64,000 nt of DNA from Parahalioglobus pacificus (GTDB taxonomy: Bacteria; Pseudomonadota; Gammaproteobacteria; Pseudomonadales; Halieaceae). Positions within the stretch are counted from its first letter, which is position 1, and each line of letters starts with the position of its first letter. The notes under the pieces are model-generated. The model was not told where the DNA came from. It searched no databases and was given only the letters and a program-made list of their open reading frames with translations. Below, piece after piece: positions 55,177 through 64,000 of the stretch. A program made the position numbers and the translations under genes. The stretch spans positions 868,001 through 932,000 of the forward strand of contig NZ_BMYM01000002.1 in the NCBI RefSeq assembly GCF_014652275.1, in the 5' to 3' direction.

Positions 55177-56568
55177 TTAGTGCAAGGCTGAGTACCGTGG
55201 CTGGTCAATGGCTAACTGGCCAGCAACCGTTTGCCGTAAATGGTGGTCCAGATTGGGCGTATGTAGCGGTAGACCATCGCGCAGGGCATTAACCAGCGCG
55301 CAACGCAGCTCATCCAGCGTGCCGGCTCGATCGAGCAGTTGAGACAGACGTTTCTCCTCGGCTGAGGCAAGTTCGGGTCCACAGCTAAATTCTCGGCTGG
55401 CGATTCCCAGCGAGTTAGCTGCTACCTTCGCAAGAAAGCTGTTATGGGGGTCTAACTGATCGGCCGCTGTGTGCTTAAGGAAATCGATGACACCGGAGAT
55501 TAGCTCGGCCGGCATGGGTAGTTGGGTGCCCTCGCTGAGCGCGCGGCCAGTATCCGGCAGTTGGTAGTCGCCGGGTATGAGCAGGTTAACGCAGTCCATC
55601 TGTGCTTCAGAGGATCGTCTGCCAATCACAGGCCGCTCCAGGCTAGGCGTCTCACCACTGCGCCAACTGCCCGCCATCTGCAGAGTTGCCGTGGCCCACC
55701 AAAATGACCCAAACACTTGCCAAAACAGTACATCCTCACGGCTGACGGAGATGCCCGCCGTGGTTTCGTAGCCTGCCAACAATTCGTCCAGCGTACCAAA
55801 CCCGCCCACGGTCAAATCTGTTTGCCCGAAGCGCCAGGAGTTGACGCACAGCCATCCCAGATCGCGCAGCGGGTCGCCGATCTGTGCCAGTTCCCAATCC
55901 AGTACGGCAGAAATGCCTTCCGGCGTGATCATCAGGTTTCCATTGCGGAAATCACCGTGCACCAGAGCCTGGCGGTAGCTGCTGGGTAGATTCTCCTTCA
56001 GCCAGCGCCAACAGTAGTCGATCATCGGGGCTGGAGCGTCAAGGTCGCGGTAAGACTGGAAGGTCTGGTCCACCAATTCCTCAGGCGACAATGTGGGCAC
56101 TTGTGCCTGCAGTCCGGCCTCGGCCCAGTCGATGCTGTGAATGCGTCCCAGCGCCTCGCCGCACTGCCGAGCGAGTGCCGGTCGGATATCCGCCAGTTCG
56201 TCGGATCGCACGATACGCTGGCCCAGGGTTTCGCCCTCCAACCATTGCATCAAAAAGCCGGAACCCAGCTCATCGCCAAGCTGCAGTACATACGCCACGT
56301 TAGGTACGGGCACGCCGGCACCGCCCGCCAATTGCAGCAAGGTCGCTTCAGTCTCCAGGCTGATTCCACCCAGGGATGAGGCGTCCTCCAACAGCGGCTG
56401 CGCGCGCCGTAGAGCGAATACCCGTTCGCCGCTGTCCGTATCAACGCTGACGCGATAGGTTTCCTGGCTGGCTCCGGCAGTAAGCTGCAAGCAGTTGCTC
56501 AGTGACTTGAATCCCGGTATCTCTCTTGCCAGTACTTGAGTCAGGCGCTGTTCAAACCCGGTGCTCAC
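55177..56568 (-). CDS. APH-family phosphotransferase linked to acyl-CoA dehydrogenase
   Basis: A kinase-fold protein of 463 residues in the aminoglycoside phosphotransferase/choline kinase family. RRAQPL and the Gly-rich loop open the nucleotide site. The catalytic loop is ALVHGDFRNGNLMITPEGISAVLDWELAQIGDPLRDLGWL, with the catalytic Asp and metal-binding Asp intact. It begins with GTG two bases after the acyl-CoA dehydrogenase stop. Relatives in human ACAD10/11 and in the levulinate operon of Pseudomonas (LvaA) phosphorylate 4-hydroxyacyl-CoA, which is the likely class of reaction here. Confidence 0.85.
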   Translation of the reverse strand: MSTGFEQRLTQVLAREIPGFKSLSNCLQLTAGASQETYRVSVDTDSGERVFALRRAQPLLEDASSLGGISLETEATLLQLAGGAGVPVPNVAYVLQLGDELGSGFLMQWLEGETLGQRIVRSDELADIRPALARQCGEALGRIHSIDWAEAGLQAQVPTLSPEELVDQTFQSYRDLDAPAPMIDYCWRWLKENLPSSYRQALVHGDFRNGNLMITPEGISAVLDWELAQIGDPLRDLGWLCVNSWRFGQTDLTVGGFGTLDELLAGYETTAGISVSREDVLFWQVFGSFWWATATLQMAGSWRSGETPSLERPVIGRRSSEAQMDCVNLLIPGDYQLPDTGRALSEGTQLPMPAELISGVIDFLKHTAADQLDPHNSFLAKVAANSLGIASREFSCGPELASAEEKRLSQLLDRAGTLDELRCALVNALRDGLPLHTPNLDHHLRQTVAGQLAIDQPRYSALH

Positions 56569-56570
56569 GT

Positions 56571-57836
56571 TCAGGACACTCCTTTGGGCTTGTGCTGCTT
56601 CATCATCCCGAAGAGATAGCCTGCGGCGCGGCGCATCTGGATTTCGTCGGCGCCTTCAGTGATGCGGTAGCGTCTGTGGTGGCGGTAAATATGTTCGAAC
56701 GGCTTGTAGCGGGAGTAGCCCATACCACCGTGAACCTGCATGGCGAAGTCCGCCGCTTCGCAGCACAGTCGGTTGGCCTGGTAGTTACAGATGGAGACTT
56801 TATCCGAGACCGAAAACGCACCATCGCGATCCATTAACCAGGCGGTTTTATGGATTAACGCACGCAGCATTTCGCAGCGCGCATTCAGGTCGACGAGGGG
56901 AAATTGAATACCCTGATTTGCGGACAAGGGCTTGCCAAACGGTTTGCGGTTATTGGCATGCGCTACTGCCTCATTCACACAGTACTGCGCCGCACCCAGG
57001 CTGGACGCTGCCTGCCGGATGCGATTTTCGTTAAAGAAATGTTGGATGACCTGTAGGCCGCGTCCCTCGCCGCCGAAAATGGCAGCGTCGGGCACGCGTA
57101 CATTCGTGAAGCTCACGCGCGCATGATCCGAGGGCATATTGAAGGTCCATAAGTACTCTTCAACATTCACGCCCTGGGCCTTCATGGGTACGAGGAACGC
57201 AGTAATGCCGCGCGCATCGCCGGGCTCACCCGAGGTGCGGGCCATCACCATGTCGCATTGCGCCACATGCACGCCCGTGTTCCAGGTCTTTTCACCGTTA
57301 ATGATCCAGTCGTCGCCATCGCGCTCAGCCGCAGTTTCCATATAGGTCGCGTCTGATCCGTGCTCGGGCTCGGTGATGCCGAAGGCGAAGCCCATGCGCG
57401 CATTGCGCATACCCTCGAGCCACTGTGCTTTCTGTGCCTCTGTGCCGTACTCCAGCATCAGCAGCAGGCCAATGCTGTTGCCGACGATAGAGTGCTCGTT
57501 CTGCAGGTCGTTGTGCAGGCCAAGCCCTTTGGCTGCGAGGTGCTCGCGGATAATTGCCATGCCCAGATTGCTGCCGTCGCGCCCACCAAACTCGCGGGGG
57601 AAGGGGTAGTGGAACACGCCAGCCTCGATGGCCAGATCCCTGGCTTGGCGCAACAGGTCTTCCCATGCCTCATTGGGCAAGCCGTCCCTATGCCAGTCCG
57701 TGCGCGCGTCTTCCCGCCGGTGGTCGAAGAAGCGCATATTGTCGTCCTTCGCTTCCAGGGGTTTGATCTTGGCGTCGATAAACGCGTCGAGTTCTGCGAG
57801 GAATTCGGCGATATCAGGGGGTATATCGAAGTTCAT
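56571..57836 (-). CDS. Acyl-CoA dehydrogenase
   Basis: An FAD enzyme of 421 residues. The core has AFGITEPEHGSDATYMETAAERDGDDWIINGEKTWNTG, VSFTNVRVPDAAIFGGEGRGL, and CCEAADFAMQVHGGMGYSRY, all typical of the family. The type resembles the ACAD10/11-LvaC group. It follows the aldolase gene after 131 bases and overlaps the operon with the APH kinase (2-base gap), so kinase and dehydrogenase probably act on the same acyl-CoA. Confidence 0.92.
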   Translation of the reverse strand: MNFDIPPDIAEFLAELDAFIDAKIKPLEAKDDNMRFFDHRREDARTDWHRDGLPNEAWEDLLRQARDLAIEAGVFHYPFPREFGGRDGSNLGMAIIREHLAAKGLGLHNDLQNEHSIVGNSIGLLLMLEYGTEAQKAQWLEGMRNARMGFAFGITEPEHGSDATYMETAAERDGDDWIINGEKTWNTGVHVAQCDMVMARTSGEPGDARGITAFLVPMKAQGVNVEEYLWTFNMPSDHARVSFTNVRVPDAAIFGGEGRGLQVIQHFFNENRIRQAASSLGAAQYCVNEAVAHANNRKPFGKPLSANQGIQFPLVDLNARCEMLRALIHKTAWLMDRDGAFSVSDKVSICNYQANRLCCEAADFAMQVHGGMGYSRYKPFEHIYRHHRRYRITEGADEIQMRRAAGYLFGMMKQHKPKGVS

Positions 57837-57967
57837 GAAGAGGCTCTGGCATTTTTATTGTGTACGCAGTGTACCCATGAACAGGTACAACGCCAGTGCT
57901 CAATATAGAATGTGGGGAGGTGTTGGGCCCCGGCTGCAATAGTGGGGCCCGGTAACGCGAGTGGTCG

Positions 57968-58999
57968 CTAGAGTGTGCCTTTCTCCCTTGCCATATCCAG
58001 TGCCAGGTCCTCGATCATGTCTTCCTGGCCACCGACGGTACCCCGGCGGCCAAGCTCTACGAGGATGTCGCGGCTTGAGAGCTGGTATTTTTCCGCGCTG
58101 CGCTTCGCGAACAGCAGGAAGCTGGAGTACACGCCAGCCCAGCCCAGGGTGAGTGAGTCGCGATCAACCCGCACCATGTGATCCATCAGCGGCACGATTT
58201 TGTCTTCCGCAACATCCATGGCCCTGAAGAGGTCGACACCGGTTTCCACGCCCATGCGATCACAGACTGCCAGGAAGACTTCCAATGGCGTATTGCCCGC
58301 CCCTGCGCCCAGCCCGGCGAGCGAGCCGTCAATGCGACTGGCGCCCGCTTCAACAGCCGCCAAAGAGTTGGCGATTCCCATGGCCAGATTGTGGTGGCCG
58401 TGGAAGCCAATTTCCGTCTCCGGATTCAGCTCAGCACGGGCGAGTGCCACGCGGGCTGTCACATCGTCCGGCAGCATATAGCCGGCAGAATCAGTGATAT
58501 ACACGCAGTTCGCGCCATAGCTCTCCATCAGCTTCAGCTGTTCCAATAGCTCCTCTGGCGAGATCATGTGGGCCATCATCAAGAAGCCCACGGTATCCAG
58601 GCCATCGATCTTTGCGGCCATCTGCAGGTGCTGCTCAGAGACGTCGGCTTCTGTGCAGTGAGTCGCTACGCGTATGGTTGAGATACCGCAGTCGACGGCC
58701 ATTTTCAGGTGGTCCACTGTGCCAATGCCCGGCAGCAGTAATGCAGAGACGCGCGTGTTCTTGACGGCCTTGCAGACCGCGGTCAGGTACGCCTCGTCTG
58801 AGGCCGCCGGGAACCCATAGTTAACACTGGCGCCGCCCAGGCCGTCGCCATGCGTCACTTCGATCATTGGGATGCCGGCATCGTCCATCGCCGTTGCAAC
58901 ATCCACCATCTCATCCACTGTGATCTGGTGTTGCTTGGGGTGCATGCCATCGCGCAGACACATGTCATGCACGGTGATTTTTTTGCCTTTCAGGTCCAT
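57968..58999 (-). CDS. mhpE: 4-hydroxy-2-oxovalerate aldolase
   Basis: A divalent-metal aldolase of 343 residues (DmpG/BphI/MhpE type) that splits 4-hydroxy-2-oxoacids into pyruvate and an aldehyde. [15 protein letters not shown] carries the catalytic Arg and metal Asp. [30 protein letters not shown] carries the metal His pair. The C-terminal communication segment pairs with the aldehyde dehydrogenase for channelling. It lies 45 bases downstream of that gene. Confidence 0.96.
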   Translation of the reverse strand: MDLKGKKITVHDMCLRDGMHPKQHQITVDEMVDVATAMDDAGIPMIEVTHGDGLGGASVNYGFPAASDEAYLTAVCKAVKNTRVSALLLPGIGTVDHLKMAVDCGISTIRVATHCTEADVSEQHLQMAAKIDGLDTVGFLMMAHMISPEELLEQLKLMESYGANCVYITDSAGYMLPDDVTARVALARAELNPETEIGFHGHHNLAMGIANSLAAVEAGASRIDGSLAGLGAGAGNTPLEVFLAVCDRMGVETGVDLFRAMDVAEDKIVPLMDHMVRVDRDSLTLGWAGVYSSFLLFAKRSAEKYQLSSRDILVELGRRGTVGGQEDMIEDLALDMAREKGTL

Positions 59000-59044
59000 T
59001 CTTAGTCCTCTCGCACTCGCTGTTTAAAGACTGCCGTGCGTTTG

Positions 59045-59953
59045 CTACGCCGCCTCTGGCGTAAAGTTTCCAGCGATGATTTGTTCAGCGTACATCTCTG
59101 CAGTGCGCAGGCCTGCCGCAGTCATAATGTCCAGGTTGCCGGCGTATTTGGGCAGGAAGTCTCCCAGTCCTTCAACCTCCATGTAAATGGATACCCGTTT
59201 GCCATCGAAAACGGGGCCGTTCTTCAAGGTGTAACCGGGCACATAGCGCTGCACCTCGGCAATCATGGCGTGAACAGAGTCGGTGATCGCGGCCTCGTCG
59301 GGAGTATCGTGGGTCAGGCAGTGGATGGTGTCGCGCATGATGAGCGGTGGCTCGGCGGGGTTGATCACGATGATGGCCTTGCCACTGTCTGCACCGCCTA
59401 CCACTTCGATTCCCTTGGCGGTCGTGCGGGTGAACTCGTCGATGTTCTTTCGTGTGCCCGGGCCGGCAGAGCGTGAACTCACCGTTGCAACAATTTCGGC
59501 ATAACTCACCGCTTGTACTCGGCTCACCGCCGCCACCAGAGGGATGGTGGCCTGGCCGCCGCAGGTGACCATATTCACATTCATCGCCTGTTCTGCAACG
59601 GCGGTATCAAGATTAACCGGGGGCACGCAGAAGGGGCCGATCGCTGCCGGAGTAAGGTCAATCATCACCGCGCCCTGGCTGTTCACTTTGCGACTGTTGT
59701 CAGCGTGAACATAGGCTGAGGTCGCATCGAAACAAATCTGCACCCCGTCATCGCGCATGGTCGGCAGCATGCCATCCACACCGTCGGCGGTGACGTTGAG
59801 GCCCATTTCTGCCGCGCGGGCAAGCCCAGGCGAGTCAGGCACTACGCCCACCATCCACACGGGTTCGATGAGCTCGCTTCGCTGCGCCTTCATTAACAGG
59901 TCGGTGCCGATATTGCCCGGCCCAATGATGGCGGCTTTGATTTTTTCTGCCAT
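59045..59953 (-). CDS. mhpF: Acetaldehyde dehydrogenase (acylating)
   Basis: Oxidises acetaldehyde or propanal to acyl-CoA with NAD, in complex with the aldolase. It has 302 residues from the start [22 protein letters not shown]. The catalytic Cys is in [19 protein letters not shown] near residue 127, and the family segment [21 protein letters not shown] is clear. An open frame up to 60013 precedes the ATG but does not match the family. First gene of the minus-strand catabolic operon; the hydratase (MhpD-type) is missing from the window. Confidence 0.95.
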   Translation of the reverse strand: MAEKIKAAIIGPGNIGTDLLMKAQRSELIEPVWMVGVVPDSPGLARAAEMGLNVTADGVDGMLPTMRDDGVQICFDATSAYVHADNSRKVNSQGAVMIDLTPAAIGPFCVPPVNLDTAVAEQAMNVNMVTCGGQATIPLVAAVSRVQAVSYAEIVATVSSRSAGPGTRKNIDEFTRTTAKGIEVVGGADSGKAIIVINPAEPPLIMRDTIHCLTHDTPDEAAITDSVHAMIAEVQRYVPGYTLKNGPVFDGKRVSIYMEVEGLGDFLPKYAGNLDIMTAAGLRTAEMYAEQIIAGNFTPEAA

Positions 59954-60191
59954 GCTTTGTACTCCATCACGCGTGGGGGTATCCCTGCGGGACCCCGATA
60001 GGTAGGGGAACAAACGCTACCACCGAACACGGGATGGCAACAGGGTTTGCTGGTTTGGAGACTGATCGGCGGCCAGATAGTCCACTCGGGTGAACTCGTC
60101 GCAGTTCTGGGCGCGTTCGTCGCAGGTTCAATGATGCCAGTAGCGTCTGCGCGTATGCTGGCAGCAACGTTGAAAGACAAGGGGGCGAGAG

Positions 60192-61301
60192 ATGCGTTTT
60201 TTGAAATGGGTATTTGGGGGTGCCTTGGGTCTGTTGGTGGTGGGTCTGATAGGACTGGCCCTGGCCGTGCAGTACTCGTCGTCCTGTCCCCCGACGATCG
60301 GGAACTCCAGTGCACCCGAAACCATGACGGCCACCAGCTACTACTGTTATGGCGGTAGCGACGTGCTGCACGTGAGCGAACTGCCCAAGCCCGTACCCAC
60401 TGGCAATGAATTACTGGTGCGCGTTCAATCTGCTTCTGTTAATCCACTGGACTGGCACTTTATGCGCGGTTCGCCTTATGTGATGCGCCTGATGTCGGGA
60501 ATCGGTGGTCCAGACAATATTCGCCTGGGCAGAGATTTTTCCGGCATCGTGGAAGCAGTGGGTCCCGAGGTGACGGCATTCAAAGTCGGTGATGCAGTGT
60601 TCGGTGGTGGCGATGGCGCCTTTGCCCAGTACCTGCTGCGCACAGAAGATCGCGCCGTCGCCCTCAAACCTGCCAGTGTGAGTCATGCCCAGGCTGCGGC
60701 GACGCCGGTGGCCGCATTAACGGCGCTGCAGGCGCTGCGCGACGAGGGTGGCCTCAAGGCGGGGCAGCGCGTATTGATCAATGGCGCCTCCGGGGGTGTA
60801 GGCACCTACGCGGTGCAGATCGCCAAGGCTATGGGCGCCCATGTCACGGGTGTAGCCAGTGCGCGCAATCACCAGCGCGTGCTCGACCTGGGTGCGGATG
60901 AGATGATCGACTACCGCAGCCGGGATTACACACAGGAAGACGCGCGTTACGATCTGATTGTCGATAACGTCGGCAACCATTCGGTTTTCGCGAATCATGA
61001 TGTCCTGGCACCCGGCGGAAGCCTGGTGATGGTTGCTGGCGGCTACGGCGATTGGGTAGGCCCGTTTAAAGGTACGATTGGGGCTATGATCCTGCAGCCA
61101 TTTGTGGACGAGGATATCCGCAGCCTTATGGCTGTATTTAAAGCACAGGACCTTCAGGTGATCGCCGATATGATGGCCACCGGGCAATTGCGCTCGCAGA
61201 TCGACACGCATTACGCGCTCGGTGACATAGCGGCGGCGATTGACTATTCAGAGAGCGGTCGGGCGCGTGGCAAGATCATTATCGATATACCGCAGCCTTG
61301 A
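60192..61301 (+). CDS. Membrane-anchored zinc-type alcohol dehydrogenase/quinone oxidoreductase-like protein
   Basis: A medium-chain dehydrogenase/reductase of 369 residues. After an unusual N-terminal hydrophobic helix (FLKWVFGGALGLLVVGLIGLALAV is the region, residues 4-28) comes the GroES-like part with MTATSYYCYGGSDVLHVSELPKPVP and LGRDFSGIVEAVG, then the Rossmann motif INGASGGVGTYAVQIAKAMGAHV. Zinc ligands are not obvious, so quinone-oxidoreductase-type chemistry with NADPH is more likely. It is divergent from the catabolic operon. Confidence 0.85.
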   Translation: MRFLKWVFGGALGLLVVGLIGLALAVQYSSSCPPTIGNSSAPETMTATSYYCYGGSDVLHVSELPKPVPTGNELLVRVQSASVNPLDWHFMRGSPYVMRLMSGIGGPDNIRLGRDFSGIVEAVGPEVTAFKVGDAVFGGGDGAFAQYLLRTEDRAVALKPASVSHAQAAATPVAALTALQALRDEGGLKAGQRVLINGASGGVGTYAVQIAKAMGAHVTGVASARNHQRVLDLGADEMIDYRSRDYTQEDARYDLIVDNVGNHSVFANHDVLAPGGSLVMVAGGYGDWVGPFKGTIGAMILQPFVDEDIRSLMAVFKAQDLQVIADMMATGQLRSQIDTHYALGDIAAAIDYSESGRARGKIIIDIPQP

Positions 61302-61384
61302 CGCGTAGATTACTTGCGCGATAGTGGGAGTTCCCGGTCGCCTGTGCTTATCAGGTTAATGCAAATTTCGGTATAGCGCAGCGG

Positions 61385-61413
61385 TAACAGCAGTAGGGTC
61401 CTGCTGTTATACT
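61385..61413 (+). promoter_or_regulatory. Palindromic operator overlapping the promoter of the DUF2946/TonB operon
   Basis: TAACAGCAG (61385-61393) and CTGCTGTTA (61401-61409) form a perfect 9-bp inverted repeat around a 7-base spacer. The right arm runs into a TATACT -10 box (61408-61413), 21 bases before the first start codon. A metal-sensing repressor or activator binding here would control the operon. It does not match the Fur or Zur consensus. Confidence 0.6.
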
Positions 61414-61433
61414 CGCGCCGCTGTACTTACCCT

Positions 61434-61880
61434 ATGCTTGCTGTGCACTCCATCCAACAAACCCGACCGCAAAGCCAGAGCGCTCGCCGACGTGGCGTGG
61501 CGCTGCTGTGCCTGCTCGCTTATTTGGTTGCAGGTGGCATTGTGCCTCAGGGTCACATGGCGGCACCGCTTTCCTCTGGTACCGCTTTCCACCTTTGCCC
61601 CGGTGACCTGCGCAGCGCCATTATTATCGATGCGCTACAGGCACAGGCCGCCGGTCACCACCATCATCATCACCATGATCACGGCGATGCTGGGGGCATC
61701 AGTAAAACCTCCGCCGACCCCGGCTGTATATTTGCAGGCATTGGCGCCCTCGCAGCGAACGCTGTCAGCATTGCCGCTAGCTCGATCAGTACAGCAGTAC
61801 TGCCGGTGCTTGCCGCCGCAGTGCGACCAGTGCTGCCATCAAAATGGCTGCGCCCACCTGTCCGATCTCCACCTCACTAG
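61434..61880 (+). CDS. His-rich DUF2946-like membrane/exported protein
   Basis: A 148-residue protein with an N-terminal hydrophobic segment (VALLCLLAYLVAGGIVPQG), a conserved Cys in FHLCPGD, a run of histidines around residue 75-85 ending DHGDAG, and further hydrophobic stretches. DUF2946-type proteins often precede TonB-dependent copper receptors, and the histidines fit metal binding. It lies 94 bases before the receptor gene and shares its palindromic promoter. Another frame overlaps it but lacks the histidine run. Confidence 0.65.
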   Translation: MLAVHSIQQTRPQSQSARRRGVALLCLLAYLVAGGIVPQGHMAAPLSSGTAFHLCPGDLRSAIIIDALQAQAAGHHHHHHHDHGDAGGISKTSADPGCIFAGIGALAANAVSIAASSISTAVLPVLAAAVRPVLPSKWLRPPVRSPPH

Positions 61881-61974
61881 AACGGCTCACACAGTCTGAT
61901 GAATTAACCGCTGCACGACCCCGTCGTCGGCTTAGCTGTTGCCGCGCCTGCGCGGACGTTTTAGGAGAGTTGTA

Positions 61975-64000
61975 ATGAATAGATTTTCGCTAGGTGGTGG
62001 CCTTGTGGCCGCCATCGCGCTGCAGTCCGCTGTGGCGCAAGAAATAGAAGAAGTCGTGGTGTCCGGAAAATACGATACCCGCACCATCGATGTGACGGAT
62101 GCCTTGTCGGTAGCACCGGACATTGCTGAGTTGCTGCGTGAGGCGCCCGGCGCAAACGTGAATACCAATGGTCCCTTAACGGGTATTCCCCAGTACCGCG
62201 GCATGTATGGACCACGTATTGCCGTCACCCTGGACGGTCAGCAGATTTCGCCTGCTGGCCCCAATTGGATGGACCCGCCCCTGTCTTACGCGGTCAATGC
62301 GCAGTTGGAGACGGTGGAAGTGTATAGGGGCATCGCGCCAGTCAGCATCGCGCAGGAATCCATCGGTGGCGCCATCGATGCCCGCAAGCGTCGACTGGAT
62401 TTCGCCAATGCGGATGCGTTTGTTATGGGTGGAAGGGTGGGTGCCAGCCTGCAATCTGCAAACAGCGGTTATCAGGTAGATGCAGATATCCAGGCAGCCA
62501 ATGACACGCAGCGCTTTAAAGTCGGTGCCATGTTGCAGGGCGGCGACGATATGGCATTCCCTGGCGGAGGAATTCTGCCTACCGAGTACGAGCGGCAGCG
62601 TTATGACATTGGTTATGGCCACCGATTCGGCGATCACAGTGTCCAACTGGATTATGGCTACAACGATACAGGGGAAACCGGTACGCCAGCCCTGCCGATG
62701 GATATCGACTATATCGAGGGCGACCTCTATGACCTGACGTATCGCTTTGATCCTGCGGGCAACCTCGCCCTCCGTGCCTCGGTGCATTACTCGGAGCTGG
62801 ATCATGGGATGACGAATTTCCATCTGCGCCGGGCGCCCATGCCGGCCATGTTTCGCCAGAACATCGCCGCTACCGAGAACATGGGTTTCAAACTCGAAGC
62901 CACTCTTGTTGACGACGCAGGCCAATGGACTGCGGGTACTGACGGGCTTAGCGCGACCCACGACTCCAACATCGATAACCCCACTAACCCCATGTTCTTT
63001 GTGGTGAACTTCAACAACGCCTCACGAGACGTTATCGGTGCGTTCCTGGAGCGCCAGCACCAATGGAACCATACCTGGTCGGGTGAACTGGGTGTGCGTG
63101 TAAACCGCGTATCCATGAATGCCGATGAGGTGAACGGCACACCCGCAATGATGATGCCGCCAGCGCAGGCACTTCGCGATCGCTTTAACGCGGCAGATCG
63201 TGACCAGTCCGATACCAATGTGGATACGGTGGCAAGGCTGGCATATGCGTTTGATGTTGCCGTCTCTGCCTACATCGGTCTGGCACAGAAAATGCGCGCG
63301 CCCAGTCATCAGGAGCGTTACCTCTGGCTGCCATTGGAGGCGACGGCGGGCTTGGCCGATGGGCAGGTATACATCGGCAACATTAAGCTGGATTCAGAAC
63401 AGTCTCGCACGATGGAGCTTGGGCTCGACTGGGTGACCGGGAATGTCAGTCTGCGGCCGCGCCTGTTTTACAGCCGCGTGGATGATTATATTCAGGGCAC
63501 ACAGCTGGATATGGGTAGCCCTGCGACCATGATGGTGCGCATGATGAATATGGCCAACGGCACATCGCGGCAGGACCCATTGCAGTTCAACAATGTTGAT
63601 GCCGAACTCTATGGCTTTGATATGGACTGGCGCTGGCAGCTCTCTGACCGCTGGGCGCTATCCGGTCTGGTGAATTATGTGCGCGGAGAGCGTCGCGATG
63701 TGGAGGACAACCTGTATCGCATTGCGCCGCCAAACATGACCGCGCGCCTGCACTACGAGCTCGACCGATGGGGCGCGCAGCTTGAATCGGTCCTGTATGC
63801 CTCTCACGACGATGTCAGTGCAGAGAACCGCGAACAAAGCAGTGCGGGTTACGGTGTCGTGAATGTCAGTGGCTCTTGGAGAGCGACGCCATCCCTGCAG
63901 TTTTCTGCGGGTGTAAACAACCTGTTTGATCGCGAGTACCAGCCGCACCTTGCCGGTTACAACCGCGCGGCGAATCCGGATATTGCTATCGGCGAACGCC
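61975..64000 (+). CDS. TonB-dependent copper receptor (OprC/NosA-like), cut by the right edge
   Basis: The frame stays open from ATG 61975 (ribosome site TAGGAG) to the window end, 675 codons without stop. A signal peptide ends near AVAQ (residue 22), followed by a TonB-box-like EEVVVSGKYD, the plug with GIPQYRGMYGPRIAVTLDGQQ, and a long beta-barrel ending in the typical GVNNLFDREYQPHLAGYNR. Met clusters (AMMMPP near residue 392-396, MMVRMMNMAN near residue 521-530) and His/Met near HGMTNFHLRR suggest copper binding. The last strands are missing. Confidence 0.88.
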   Translation, partial: MNRFSLGGGLVAAIALQSAVAQEIEEVVVSGKYDTRTIDVTDALSVAPDIAELLREAPGANVNTNGPLTGIPQYRGMYGPRIAVTLDGQQISPAGPNWMDPPLSYAVNAQLETVEVYRGIAPVSIAQESIGGAIDARKRRLDFANADAFVMGGRVGASLQSANSGYQVDADIQAANDTQRFKVGAMLQGGDDMAFPGGGILPTEYERQRYDIGYGHRFGDHSVQLDYGYNDTGETGTPALPMDIDYIEGDLYDLTYRFDPAGNLALRASVHYSELDHGMTNFHLRRAPMPAMFRQNIAATENMGFKLEATLVDDAGQWTAGTDGLSATHDSNIDNPTNPMFFVVNFNNASRDVIGAFLERQHQWNHTWSGELGVRVNRVSMNADEVNGTPAMMMPPAQALRDRFNAADRDQSDTNVDTVARLAYAFDVAVSAYIGLAQKMRAPSHQERYLWLPLEATAGLADGQVYIGNIKLDSEQSRTMELGLDWVTGNVSLRPRLFYSRVDDYIQGTQLDMGSPATMMVRMMNMANGTSRQDPLQFNNVDAELYGFDMDWRWQLSDRWALSGLVNYVRGERRDVEDNLYRIAPPNMTARLHYELDRWGAQLESVLYASHDDVSAENREQSSAGYGVVNVSGSWRATPSLQFSAGVNNLFDREYQPHLAGYNRAANPDIAIGER

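Noticed and set aside
54948-55208. 86-codon frame upstream of the surface protein, considered as an LvaB-type helper
   Set aside because: Composition is Pro/His-rich without a fold pattern and it overlaps the start of the surface-protein gene and the end of the kinase gene.

Overview
The window is chromosomal DNA of a moderately GC-rich gammaproteobacterium. Gene order and protein types point to a marine, aerobic heterotroph near the Cellvibrionales/Halieaceae (OM60/NOR5) or a Pseudomonas relative; this is inferred from content, not from a marker gene. Most of the sequence is densely packed core genome, with clusters arranged as in Pseudomonas-type genomes.

Layout. 1-392: gene-free left edge. 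393-5012: arginine biosynthesis (argF, argD), monothiol glutaredoxin, the iron-storage pair bfr/bfd with two Fur-box-like palindromes, and a DsbA-fold isomerase. 5104-14881: one long forward cluster for proline, NAD, ribosome maturation and cell-wall elongation (proA-nadD-rsfS-rlmH-mrdA-rodA-mltB-rlpA-dacC-ybeD-lipB). 14942-26951: prfC, glutathione peroxidase, a fatty acid desaturase, a MATE pump, a DUF5329 protein, a nuclease-fold protein, a glutamine synthetase homologue with LuxR and AraC regulators, a lytic transglycosylase and proS. 27264-39965: HU with a histone-H1-like tail, then the classic FmdB-aspS-yebC-ruvCAB-ybgC-tolQRAB-pal-cpoB-queE-queC-tRNA-Lys cluster.

39966-45796 looks like an accessory island behind the tRNA-Lys gene: stacked palindromes, an orphan membrane protein, a 55-residue membrane protein coupled to a truncated HD hydrolase, a small phage-like remnant with a terminator, a large stretch without recognisable genes, then an arylsulfatase and an outer-membrane barrel. 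45797-51650 is mixed metabolism (acetoacetyl-CoA synthetase, a 65-residue YHS-like protein, homocysteine methyltransferase, an unknown membrane protein, an M24 peptidase). 51769-54951 is a very large surface protein made of leucine-rich L-domain repeats, adhesin-type Ig-like domains and a C-terminal sorting-like tail.

55177-59953 is a catabolic operon: acylating acetaldehyde dehydrogenase, 4-hydroxy-2-oxovalerate aldolase, acyl-CoA dehydrogenase, aminoglycoside-phosphotransferase-like kinase. The last pair resembles the kinase/dehydrogenase pair of 4-hydroxyacid catabolism. The window ends in a probable copper-uptake unit: palindromic operator, His-rich DUF2946-like protein and a Met-rich TonB-dependent receptor cut by the right edge.

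The strongest candidates for a second look are the LRR surface protein, the 4-hydroxyacid-like catabolic operon, the copper receptor operon with its palindrome, and the remnant island behind tRNA-Lys. No complete undescribed defence or mobile system was recognised.
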